Assembly (NCBI GenBank): GCA_033816765.1
Contig: CM066287.1
Location: 3,534,001 to 3,598,000, forward strand
Reading direction: 5' to 3'
Origin: Nothopassalora personata
Taxonomy: Eukaryota > Ascomycota > Dothideomycetes > Mycosphaerellales > Mycosphaerellaceae
DNA: 64,000 nt
Shown: one piece after another, positions 7,038-16,819 of the stretch
Layout of the letters: each line of letters opens with the position of its first letter
How positions within the stretch are numbered: the stretch's first letter is position 1
Position numbers and translations under genes: made by a program
Notes under the pieces: model-generated
Database searches by the model: none
Told to the model about the DNA's origin: nothing
The model's input: the letters and a program-made list of their open reading frames with translations, nothing else

Positions 7038-9679
7038 TGGTCGGGGGCTGCTGTTGGTGCTTCGGTGGCAAGGGCGGCGAGGCGAGTAGTGTCGCCCACA
7101 CCATGCTGACGGCGGAACTCGTCGACGCTCATCTCTCTAGTAATGAGGTTGCTGAAGTCCCAATTGCCCTTGTTGTAGTGGAAGGGGCAAGCTGGATCCT
7201 GTGGCAAGACGTGCGTACGGTCGGTACGACGACAGCGCCAGCATTGGCCATTAGCTGCCATTGCTTCCTTCTGTTCCTTGGTCAATTGACCGACCACTTT
7301 CCAAGAGGCAGGCAGGATGCGGGTAACTGGCTCGCTGCGCTTCTTGTTCTTTCGCTCGTTGCCGGTCTCGGTGTTGGATGTGGTCATGGCGGCATTACCG
7401 ATGATGGTAGTGTTGCCTAGTGCGCTGCCACCGCGGCCACGGGTGTTGCGGTTGCCATTGCCATTGCCTGTAGGGGGAGCCGGTGCTTCGGGCTTGTACA
7501 TCTTGATGAGCTGATCACTCTCCTCGAGATCGTAGCCAGCTTGTTGGAACTCGGCGAAAGAGTCACCACGCTCCTTCTTGAGCTCGTTCTGCCACTTAGG
7601 TGTGAGACGTGTCCACAGCTTGCGGGATGACATCTCTTCTCCTGCCTTCAAACATAGAGTCTTGTACTTAGTGACAAATGCGGTGAAGGTCTCGGTGTTC
7701 ACCATCTTCAGGTTGGCGAGCTCTGCTTGCGCCTTCTCTACTGTGTCCTTGTCACCGAACTGCTTGTCGAGATCTGCCCACATCTGTTCCAATGACTCCC
7801 AAGCTTCGCTGTTGATGTTGGCGTCCGTGAAGTCGAAAGGGAAGCCGGAAGTGCGGTCGCGGACGTAATCGAGGATCTCGAACATGGGCGTGCTCTCATC
7901 ATAAGACGCGCGAATCTTACCATCCATAGCGATCTTCCAGTTCTTGTACGGTGGCTTGCCGTTGTTGTCGAACTTCTCGGGGTGATCGCGCTTTGTTTTG
8001 GACTGGTAGAAGTACGAAGAGGACGTTGACAGCGCAGGTGTTGGGCGAACACTCCGGTTGATGCCCGGGGCAGGAGTGCGAATGCCGGTCTCACGAATAG
8101 TGCGACCTCCGTCTCCGTTGCCGAACAGTCCACCGTTGGTGCTGTATGCGTTTTCGACTTGTGGGGTGGTGCGACGGCTCTCACGAAGGCCTGTACCCTT
8201 AGCAGGCTTAGGTGCTGCACCGGTAGCGCCGACCTGTGCTTCCAGCTGCGTGATGCGATCTGCCATCTGCTTAATGGTGTTGTCACGTTCGTCGATGTCG
8301 TCCATGAAACCGTCACAGTCGGTCTCCGCGGACTTGAGGTTGGCAAGGTGGATTCTGGCTTCTTCCTGTGCCTGCTTCAGCTTCTCATTCAGGTCCTCGA
8401 TCTGATCTGCTGCGGTGTCGAGCTTGCCGACCGCAGTGTCGTTTTCTTGGCGAAGATCAGAGATCTTGCTATTTAGATTCTTGACGATCTTCCTGTGGGT
8501 AGCCTGGTCCTGGTTGTAGACGTTCTCGAGCTGTTCGTAGTTGTCCTGAATTTCCATGAGCGTGGCGCCCATATCCTTAAGGGCCTGCAGCCAGGTGTTT
8601 GGGTGCTTCCGCACTTTGGAGATGAAGTCGTTCGCGGTGACTGCCCGATAATCCTCCGCTTCGTAGTAGTCGGTGTTGTGGTTGACGAAGTTATTCATGT
8701 CGATGTAGTCCTCTTCCGGTTCTTCTCGCTCTGCCGCGGACTCCATCTGTTGTAGCGGACTCGGTCCCACCTTAGCCTTCACAGGCTTCGGTGCTGGCAG
8801 TGGTGGTGTCGGGGCGCGTGGTGGTAGAACCGGGTAGGACACCGATGGCTTTGGACTCGCTCGACGGCTTTGGCGTTCTTGAGGTTGAGACTGAGAACGA
8901 CCGATAGTATCTTGGGAGTATGCACCCGGGACTTGGGATGCAATCCTCGATGTAGCGGACATGAGCGAGCTGTCGAGCTCTTGCTCTGTTCGTGTCGTGA
9001 AACCGTGGCGGTCACGGTCACGGTTGATGGGTGATGGGCGACGGCCTGGCACAGTCGAAGGCAACGCCGCTGCTTGTCGCTGCAGGCTTCTGGACTCGCG
9101 GGAGGCTGGAAGAGCTGCTGCTGCGCTTCTGACAGCGGCTACTCGAGTAGCCCACTGAGTTGCGGTGTTGTCATAGTCTGGGACTCCTGACTTGGACTCC
9201 TCAAACAACTTCTGCATGTCCTGGAGCTTGAAGATGCGTGTAGCTACATCTTCTTCGTCGTTGAATTGGGTTTCACCTGTCGCGTCTAGCTCGCGCAGGT
9301 CGAAGATGCCTTGAGGTAGTTGGTATGACGAATTGGTATCGAGATCATCCTCATCTTCATCCTCGATCTCGTCCTCCTCGGGCTCATCGTCGATCTCATC
9401 TTCTTCGGCCTGCACTGTCACATGCGGCTGTCCTCCAGACTGAGGTGGTGACTTCGGCGACTCGACGACAGGTGCATCCTGCGTCTGCTCTTCCTCGCCG
9501 TTCAGGCCATGCCGCCTCAGTGCTTCCTCGCTCTTGTGCTGCCGCAGGGCTTGCCGCCCTCGGAGCCTAACTTCCTCGATTTCGGCGTCTCGAGTCTTGG
9601 TTGATTCGGGGTGTTGTTCTTGATGTCTCTTCAGTGCTGCGGCGATGGCGTCGCCGGGCTCGTTGTCGTCTGTAGTCAT
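7019..9679 (-). CDS. Gag of element C
   Basis: This is an 886-residue frame starting 155 bp inside the 5' LTR. Acidic and charged low-complexity stretches occupy about 1-330. A long coiled coil lies at about 375-485. A retrotransposon-Gag-like helical domain spans about 565-725. A Gly/Asn/Arg-rich linker is followed by a zinc-knuckle-like segment with C813, C816, H823 and C831. The spacing CX2CX6HX7C differs from the canonical CX2CX4HX4C. Ty3 Gag is much shorter (about 300 residues), so the N-terminal half is an unusual extension. The Gag is expected to form the virus-like particle in the cytoplasm. The pol frame follows in the -1 register. Confidence 0.9.
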   Translation of the reverse strand: MTTDDNEPGDAIAAALKRHQEQHPESTKTRDAEIEEVRLRGRQALRQHKSEEALRRHGLNGEEEQTQDAPVVESPKSPPQSGGQPHVTVQAEEDEIDDEPEEDEIEDEDEDDLDTNSSYQLPQGIFDLRELDATGETQFNDEEDVATRIFKLQDMQKLFEESKSGVPDYDNTATQWATRVAAVRSAAAALPASRESRSLQRQAAALPSTVPGRRPSPINRDRDRHGFTTRTEQELDSSLMSATSRIASQVPGAYSQDTIGRSQSQPQERQSRRASPKPSVSYPVLPPRAPTPPLPAPKPVKAKVGPSPLQQMESAAEREEPEEDYIDMNNFVNHNTDYYEAEDYRAVTANDFISKVRKHPNTWLQALKDMGATLMEIQDNYEQLENVYNQDQATHRKIVKNLNSKISDLRQENDTAVGKLDTAADQIEDLNEKLKQAQEEARIHLANLKSAETDCDGFMDDIDERDNTIKQMADRITQLEAQVGATGAAPKPAKGTGLRESRRTTPQVENAYSTNGGLFGNGDGGRTIRETGIRTPAPGINRSVRPTPALSTSSSYFYQSKTKRDHPEKFDNNGKPPYKNWKIAMDGKIRASYDESTPMFEILDYVRDRTSGFPFDFTDANINSEAWESLEQMWADLDKQFGDKDTVEKAQAELANLKMVNTETFTAFVTKYKTLCLKAGEEMSSRKLWTRLTPKWQNELKKERGDSFAEFQQAGYDLEESDQLIKMYKPEAPAPPTGNGNGNRNTRGRGGSALGNTTIIGNAAMTTSNTETGNERKNKKRSEPVTRILPASWKVVGQLTKEQKEAMAANGQCWRCRRTDRTHVLPQDPACPFHYNKGNWDFSNLITREMSVDEFRRQHGVGDTTRLAALATEAPTAAPDQGNAQA

Positions 9680-9823
9680 GATCGCGGGCGATTGGCAGAT
9701 CGGGTCGCGAAAGGGTAGGTAGGTGTGTCGGTAGTTATAGTAGTCGCTGTCGCAGTCGGCAGCGGCGGTACTTTCCTGATGTTTCTGCAGCGCAGTGCAT
9801 GTAGATAATCGGAAAGAAGGGTG

Positions 9824-9832
9824 GTCTAACTA
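9824..9832 (-). other. Candidate self-complementary primer binding site of element C
   Basis: Two bases inside the 5' LTR edge, the minus strand reads TAGTTAGAC (9832-9824). This is not a tRNA-type TGG site. Its exact complement GTCTAACTA occurs in the LTR (9898-9890), about 39 bases downstream of a TATA-like TTTATC. If transcription starts there, the RNA 5' end could pair with this site, as in Tf1-type self-priming elements. Start-site position is inferred. Confidence 0.5.
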
Positions 9833-9834
9833 AC

Positions 9835-10026
9835 TGACACGAGGCCTACGAGTGTAAGAGGGAAACGTAGGGTGTAGGGAATAGAGACGTAGTTAGACGA
9901 AGTATCTAGAGGTAACGCGCGAAGTACGAAAGATAAAGCAAAGCGCCGAGGCGTCGCGCTAGCGCCGGGAGATCACGTGACCCTGATCACGTGACCGAAC
10001 ATCCAAATCAAGGTCGCTTCGTGACA
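9835..10026 (-). repeat. 5' LTR of element C (192 bp)
   Basis: This is the second copy of the C LTR and I read it as identical to 2339-2530. It carries CACGTG at 9974-9979 and 9988-9993 and a TATA-like TTTATC in element sense. It should hold the promoter. The flanking CTAGG is at 10027-10031. Confidence 0.95.
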
Positions 10027-13000
10027 CTAGGAGACTAGTGCCCTATAGAGGAAGAAGACATACCTAAGGATAGAGACTCTATCTACTTTGTCCATTGCAT
10101 AATTAGAGTTACAGTATCCAACTAGGCATCCTTCTCTATGCCTAGAGAAGACAAGGCCAAGATTAGGATATAACCTTAGATATCTTATAATCTTCTTTAA
10201 AGCCTTTATGTAGTGGGTGGATAGGTTACTTATAAATAAGCTTATCCTTCCTAGGGCAAAAGCAATGTCTAGCCTTATAATTGTTACTAGCTACATCTAT
10301 ATACTATTGATACTCTAGTACTCTGCCTTGTTACACCTCTTATCTATATAGCTTAAAGGTTTAAGAGCCTTATAGCTGTCTATAGGTAAGTGTATAGGTG
10401 CTGCCTTCTTATAGTTTATCCCTATCTTAGTAAGGTTGTCCCTAATAAAGTGTCCCTAGTTAAGTTTTAGGATTCCTCTCCTCCTGTCCCTTATAACTCT
10501 TATGCTAAGGATCTTTTTAGGTTTACTAAGATCTTTAATCTTAAAGACTTTGCTAAGTTCTCTTTTAAACTAGAGAATATCTATTAACTTTAGTGTAGCA
10601 ATTGGAATGTTATCTACATATGTAAGAATTATAATCTCTTTTTCCTTATAAATAAGTAGGCATAGATCTACCTCTAACTATGTAAATCTAATCTCTCTAA
10701 GCTTTAACATATAGAGTTGATTCTAATCTCTAGCTGCTTACTTAAGTCTATATAAGCTTTTAAGGATCTTAAACACTATGTTTAGTAGAAGCTCAACTCC
10801 TAGTAGTAGTAATATAAAGATATCTTTATAGAGGGTGCTTTCTATAAACGTATTGTTTATATCTACTTAGTGAAGATAGAGATCCTTCTTGCACACAATA
10901 GCTATAAACACCCTAAGGGTGTCCTATCTAACTATAGGCGCAAATGTCTCTATAAAGTTAATACTAAACTTCTATAAAAAGCCCCTTATAACTAGCCTAG
11001 CCTTAAACTTTTCAATAGCTCTACTAATGCTTCTTTTAACATTAAAGACCTATCTTAACGTAACTAAGTTTGCTCCTTTTAGTAGAATAGCATTCTCCTA
11101 GGTGTTGTTGCTCTATAGAGCATCTAGCTCCTTCTAGATTGCTTCCTTCTAAAGGTGTCCCTATTTCTTGTTATTTATAGCATCCTTATAGGACTTTGGA
11201 ATTAGGATCTCTTGCTTATATATAATGACTTCTACAGTTGCTATAAAGGCTATCTCCTTAACTTCTTCTAGGAATTCACTATCCTATAGTACTAAATCAT
11301 CTACTAATTGCATAGCTATAAAGAAAGCTTAGTAGTAAGCAGCAAGGTTCTCTAAGAGGTCTATTACTTCTCCTACTTTAGTAGCTAGTTTAGGTATAGG
11401 GACTATAGATCTTAGGGCTTTCTATTTCTATTTATAGCCCTTAACATTATAGTTAGCCCTCCTCTTACTAAGGGATAATCCAAGAGTAGTCACTTGTGTC
11501 CTAGTAACATTCTTTTCCTAGAGATCTAGTAAGCTTATCTTAATTAGCTTATCGATTTTCTAAAATTCCCCTATATTCTTTAGAGGCTAGGGAAGTTGCA
11601 TAAACAGCTTTCTTAGCTAGGCTATTACTAGGCTGCTCTGCTAAATGATTGAATAGTAAATAGGTTGCTCTAAGGATATGTCCTTCCTTAGCCTCCCTAA
11701 GGGTCTCCTAGCTAGTGCATTGCTTAATAGATTCAATTTTGTAACATTAAGATCTATATTACCTCTAGGTTGATCTTTAAAGAAGTCTGCATATATATGT
11801 TGTTTCATAGCTTTTATGTCTAGTTCCTAAAAGAGCTAGGCCTTAGCTATGTTTTTAACGTATCTAACAAACACTGCTTCTTTGCCTCTGTTTATTAGTT
11901 TATCACTTCTTGCCTAATAAGGCTAGGATCTTATGTCTATATAGACAATAGCTTTGCATCCCTAAACCTTTAAATAGTTAATAGTTGGCTTAATACTATT
12001 AAAGGCTTTATCTAGTGAAACCTTAAACCTATTATAGTCTGGACTATTTAGTAGTTTGTTCCTTATATAGGTTTAGGCTTCTAGTGCTTTAGGCTAGAAT
12101 TCAATTAGCATCTTGGCCTCTTTAAGCATTGCCCTTATAGAGTCTTCTAAGGTTTGTATTGACCTTTTAACTAGTCCATTTTAGAGCGAGTTGTATGCCT
12201 TAGTATGCTCTAGCCCAATTCCCAAATCCTTCTCCTACTGCTTAACTAATGTAATAAGTTCCCTTATATTATTAAGCCTAACTGCTTTTAACTGTGCTAA
12301 TAATTTCCTCTCTACCTTAATCTTCTAGTTCTAGAGAGCAACTAGAGTATCTTCTCTTTTCTTAAGAGGACAGGTCCACTTTTTTCTAGAGAAGTTGTTA
12401 ACAATCTTAAGCTAGTATTTGAACCCTAGCCTTAATGTTAGTAGTAGACTATATATGTTAATAGATACAAGGGCAAGTCTTTTAGGTCTTCTCTTAGTAA
12501 CTTTGCCTTTGTACTTTTTTATCTTTGCTATTAAACACACTCTGCACTAGTAGAAGCTATCCCTAGGAATAGGAATAGGTTCTTTTAAGTCTATTACCTT
12601 ATAAAGATTCTAGAGCAAGTTCTTCCTAAAGTATGTAAATCTTCTATGCTAAAGCTCCTACTATTTTAGGTTAGTCTCTAATTTAGCAGTTATAAAGGCA
12701 TTCTCCATTAGTAGTGCACATAATAAGTAATATACCCTTTCTTGTAGTAGAGGAGAAATCTTATTAATAAATGGAACCCCCCTAAGAAGCCTTGTCTAGA
12801 CAATAGTTTAGCTAGAGGGGGATATAAGAGAAAATGAAGGAGGTTAAACACTAAACTGCTTACTAAACTAGTTCTAAGAAACTAGGTTCACCCCTAGCTT
12901 AGGTATAAGTAGAACATCTTCTAAAACAACTTTCCTACTAGATCTCCTACTTATCTCTATAGTCCTAATATAAGTAGCTAACAAATGCCTACCTCCTACT

Positions 13001-14649
13001 TTGATCTATTTCTTCTTTATTAAGGGAGTTATGGATCTAAAGAGGCAGTTCTAGTTAGTTATATAGGATAAAGCATAAGAATCAAGTAACTACTCTAATA
13101 AGGGGAACTTGCCTTAGACTTCTATAGTTAAGTAAGCCACTTTATTATACTTATTATTATTAGACATTGTCTTCTAGGATAAGTTGTATAAGTTAGGTAG
13201 CTCTTAGGTAGAGAAACCTTTCCTAGTCTTCCTTATTTTAGAGGAAGGAGACTAGGCCTAGTTCTTCTAGAGTAATAGCATGTTAGAGCTAAGTTTCTTT
13301 ACTATTTTCTTAAGTTCCTCTATAGAGGACTTCTCTCTTAGTGTTCTTCTTAAAGATAGTAGTAGAGATCTTCTCTTCTTAACATGTGTTGCATTCTAGG
13401 AGGATAGTGCTTAGGAATGAGATCTAAGGACCTTCTTTGCCTTAGAGAGACTAGGGTAGTCCTTAATAAGATAGTCCTTCTTATAGAGAAGGCAGGAAAG
13501 TGATCTTACCTAACCTAAGGGCCTAACCTAGGTAGCTGCTATACTATACTTAGCCTTAGAGGGATTCAATCTAGCCTCTTAAGCCTTAAGGATCTTTAAG
13601 GTCCTTTTATAATCTATCTTTAGCTAAGCTATAATAGTATCCCTAGCTATATAGTAGTTAGGTAGCAGTAAGCTTAAAAGCTAGGTTATTCTTATATTAG
13701 CTTTCCTATAGTGCTAGCCCTCTAGGTTAACATTAGCAATCCTCCTTCTAAGAGACACTAGGTGTGCCTATACAGATCTAATAGTGAACTCTTTACTTAT
13801 CTCAAAGTTTACAAACTGTTTTATAAGCTTATGTGCATAGGTTAGTAACACCTAGCTATACTTGTTCTAGAGATACACCTATATCTTAGCAGCTTTTCTA
13901 GATTCGTAAGAGCCCTTAAGCTCAAATTCATCTTCTTCTATAATCCTACTTAGGATACTAAAGTAGCAAGCTGCATTTTGTTTTGTCTATGTTAGTGCAT
14001 TAAGAATCTCTTTAATCTTAGTCTCTTCCTAGAGTTTTAGGTTCTTGCCCTTAATATTGTTAAATAACACTTCTAACAGGTTATCAATTGCAAAGAATGC
14101 TAACTAGCTCTCTATCTTATATCTCTGAAGGTTGAACTATCTCTTCTAGTTATCTCTCCTAAGAATTGGGATTTTGGTTCCCTTCTCTTCTCCTTTCTCT
14201 TAGTGTAAATCCATAATAAATTGAATGTAATGAAACAAGGTGTATGTATATGCTTCAAGGTCGTGGCTTAGGTCCTGCTAAGGCTTTTAGTGTAGAATAG
14301 TAAGGTTCGTAGGTGTAGATACTAAGGCCTGCTTAGTAGGGTAAAGAAAGAGCGGTGTAGTCTCGGAGCTAGGACACAGGTCTGTCTCTCCTAGTAGAGT
14401 TCTAAATAACTTACTTAAAGTCCTTCTTAATAGTATCTCGATGCAGTTCTACCTACAGAGTGTCTTCAAGGTATTGGCTTATAGTAAGCCGCATAGAGTC
14501 CTTTTCTAGATTACCTATTACTTAGTATTAAACTAAGCTCCTTAATAGGATAGATAGGGTAGACTTCTGCTTCCTAGATGTTTTCTACTATAATAGCAAG
14601 GGATACAAGTAACCTGTACTGATATAGGTTGCTCTTACTCCTACACAAA
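10027..14649 (-). mobile_element. Element B internal region (gag, protease, integrase, RT), RIP-degraded
   Basis: The minus-strand translation runs, with many stops, from a gag-like start (ATG 14214-14212) through a degraded protease box, integrase (KALEAWTYIRNK-like block about 12.1 kb, with Trp as TAG) and reverse transcriptase. The strand is extremely rich in CTA and TAG. No intact frame longer than about 70 codons is present, and I see no inserted host gene. Downstream it breaks at 10031 where C entered. Confidence 0.8.
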
Positions 14650-14664
14650 CCCGGGCTTATAACC
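14650..14664 (-). other. Candidate primer binding site of element B, matching the anticodon arm of initiator tRNA-Met
   Basis: Directly beside the 5' LTR the plus strand reads CCCGGGCTTATAACC. The initiator tRNA-Met anticodon arm contains CCGGGCTCATAACC in many fungi (recalled). The only mismatch is CA to TA, a RIP-type change. Copia elements are known to prime from a cleaved half of this tRNA. Confidence 0.6.
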
Positions 14665-14911
14665 TATTAAGTTAAGACCTTATAGGATACGTAGTTAGCA
14701 GCGGAGTGGAGTAAGAGATCAATCTTCAACTAGCTAATAGCTACAGGGCATGCAGCAATATATTAGGAACCAATGTGTTAATTGTGTTAGATGTCTATCT
14801 AAGCTAAAGGGGAGAGAAGGTGTCTTCCGATAAGCTAAGTTATCGTGGATGCCTTAGGCTATTAGATCACAACCTAACTGTTAGCTCCCCTTAAGATGCT
14901 ACATCTTAATA
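14665..14911 (-). repeat. LTR of element B (5' LTR in element sense)
   Basis: It begins TATTAAG and ends CTTAATA, the RIP-mutated form of the TGTTAAG/CTTAACA ends seen in the left copy. It is 247 bp long. The target duplication AGCAC follows at 14912-14916. Confidence 0.9.
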
Positions 14912-15716
14912 AGCACTATGCTTTAGAGAAACTTTAGAAACATAGCCTAGACTTAGCTAAAAGTGTTAAGTATCCCCTTAACCGCCTATATAAAGCTTAT
15001 AAAGAGCAATGCAACATATAGGATTATAATCTATTTAACACATTAATTAGGGAACTCTAGTACCTAGCTAACTAGACTAGGCTAGATATCTCCTATGCAA
15101 CAAACCACTTAGCTAAATTCTTAGCTAATCCTTTAGTAGAACATATTGCTACAGTAAAGCATGTTTAGAGATACATTGCTAGAACAATTAACAAGTGCCT
15201 AATCTTTAGAAAAACACAATCCCTAAAGCTAGAGATCTATATAGACTCTAATTTCTCTAGAGATCTAATAGGTAGATCTACCCTAGGACTCCTAGTTAAA
15301 ATAGCTAGAAGTCCTGTTATCTAGAAATCTAACCTATAGAAGGAGATAGTGCTATTAAGTACTAAAGTAGAGTATGTAGCCTTAACTAAATGCTATAGGG
15401 AAGTAATGTGGTTAAGAAATCTACTCTATAAAACCTAGAAAATGACTAACTATAAAGCTCAAGCCTTTAAGATCTTTATAGACAACTAGTCTACTATTAA
15501 GCTAGTTAGAGATCATACTAACTATAGAAGAACTAAGTATGTTAGACTAAGGAACCACTTTTATAGACATGTTTATAAAGAAGGCTTAATTGTAGTTAAG
15601 TATATCCCTACTATACAGTAGCTTATAGATTAGCTTATAAAGCTAAAGTCACTAAACTACATTCTCTAAGGGAGGCTTCTAGAGACTAACCACACTTTTA
15701 TTTGTACATAGTAAGA
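14912..15716 (+). mobile_element. Ty1/copia element A, right part (RT end and RNase H), RIP-degraded
   Basis: The frame broken at 1600 resumes after AGCAC. The translated blocks match the copia tail: YLANxTR, DISYATNHLAKF, a degraded STKVEYVAL block, and IDNxST near 15480. Trp codons are replaced by TAG. A purine run near 15669-15677 may be the polypurine tract. The LTR beyond it cannot be delimited because no TG start survives. The domain order and the continuity with 780-1600 make this one element cut by B. Confidence 0.8.
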
Positions 15717-16629
15717 CCTTCATTTATTCACAAGTATTTATAAAGTAATATCTCATTTGTTTAGAGACAGTAGAGGAAAGTTTTTATTAGCCTTAAGGGC
15801 TAGATTCATTTAGGGTATCGCATATCTTACTATGCTTATACAACTAGACTGTAGAGAGGCCTACTTTAGAACCGCCTTTTAAGGCAAGATCTAGTTTATT
15901 ATTATGGACTCTAATTTATAAGAGCTATAGTATTAAAACAAAAGGAAACAGAGAAGTAGACCGCCCTTGCTTATAACGGCCATTTTATCCTTTAGCCCTA
16001 ACTAAATTACTAAGACCTAATATAAGTACACTATCTAGACTACTACTTGCTACTAGAGCCTCTAGAACCCCTCTTATGGGAAGTCGAATTTAACATAGCA
16101 CCCTCCTAAAAGTCATTATTAGTGCCTAAGCGCTGTAGGAACTAACGAATTAAGGTAGTAACCTCATCCTAAGAGAGGGAGTTAGAGAATAGGAGGCGAA
16201 GCTCTAGGAGGACAGTTCTAGAACCATTACTAGGAGCCCTAGGGATGCTTAGGCGCTAGTCCACATCGCTAGGAATAAGCTAGGTAGGTAGCATCTAAAG
16301 ACTATATCTAGAGGTACTTATACTAGGAGAGTATAGAGCTAGAGATAGGAAGCCCTTACGTAGAGGACTGCTACGTATAATAGGAGGAGATCGACTATAC
16401 TATACACTACCCTAGAATGTAGCACTAGCGGAGCGAGTATAACCTACACTAGGCTACTAGTAGGTTCTAGATAGACTAGCGGCACTCTACTATAGGGTCC
16501 GTAGAGAGAAGAAGCTACACTTATCGTAATAATTGTTAAGAGCGTAGTTAGTATAGTAGCCCTTAAACTATCCTAGAATAGTGTAGCAGCTAGAAAAGGG
16601 AAGGTTAGATCTCTCCTTACAGCGGTTGT
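15717..16629. other. Decayed AT-rich repeat, no gene
   Basis: This stretch is rich in CTA/TAG and has stops in all frames. It probably includes the mutated 3' LTR of element A and older debris. I see no recognisable domain. Confidence 0.6.
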
Positions 16630-16819
16630 TGACACGGACAAGACAGCAACAGGGCGCAAACGTGTATTAGCCTTAGTATCGAGTAAGTTCTACGAAGAAG
16701 AGAAGTAAGAAGTCGCGAGAAGCGCGTGATAAGATCGGGCCCGAATCTAGGGTCCGGACGCGCTAGGGCGCGAGGTCACGTGACACCGAAGTGCGTCTGT
16801 GCAAAGGTAAACCGTGACA
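16630..16819 (-). repeat. Solo LTR of a Ty3/gypsy element (190 bp)
   Basis: It starts TGACACGG and ends CCGTGACA, a perfect 8-bp inverted repeat except for the third base of TGACACGG against TGTCACGG. The 5-bp duplications GTTGT flank it (16625-16629 and 16820-16824). There is no internal region, so it is a solo LTR left by recombination. Its ends, its length and a CACGTG (16777-16782) relate it to the LTRs of elements C and D. Confidence 0.85.

Larger units (their letters stand above)
2339..10026 (-). mobile_element. Ty3/gypsy chromovirus, young insertion (element C, 7,688 bp)
   Basis: The element is bounded by two LTRs of 192 bp (2339-2530 and 9835-10026) that I read as identical. It is flanked by the target duplication CTAGG (2334-2338 and 10027-10031). 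On the minus strand it carries gag, then a -1 frame with protease and reverse transcriptase, then RNase H, integrase and a chromodomain-like tail, the order of Ty3/gypsy chromoviruses. It lies inside the RNase H of copia element B. Identical LTRs and the absence of RIP scars, against heavily scarred surroundings, make it the youngest layer of the nest. One in-frame TAG in pol is the only lesion I see. Confidence 0.95.
1601..14911 (-). mobile_element. Ty1/copia element B, RIP-degraded, split by element C
   Basis: B is bounded by two 247-bp LTRs (1601-1847 and 14665-14911) and AGCAC duplications. On the minus strand, across stops, I can follow a gag start near 14214, a degraded protease box (about 13.0 kb), integrase (about 11.7-12.6 kb), reverse transcriptase (10.3-11.5 kb; KSLYRLK and YVDN-type boxes) and RNase H. 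RNase H is interrupted by element C and resumes at 2338 (STIEAKYMA block). The order gag-PR-IN-RT-RH is diagnostic of copia. The 11 differences I count between the two LTRs are all CpA/TpA or TpG/TpA transitions, so B was hit by RIP. It is not coding-competent. Confidence 0.9.

Noticed and set aside
10889..11101. 70-codon plus-strand frame in element B
   Set aside because: Lies antisense to the RT of copia B. AT-rich RIP DNA yields such hydrophobic frames by chance.
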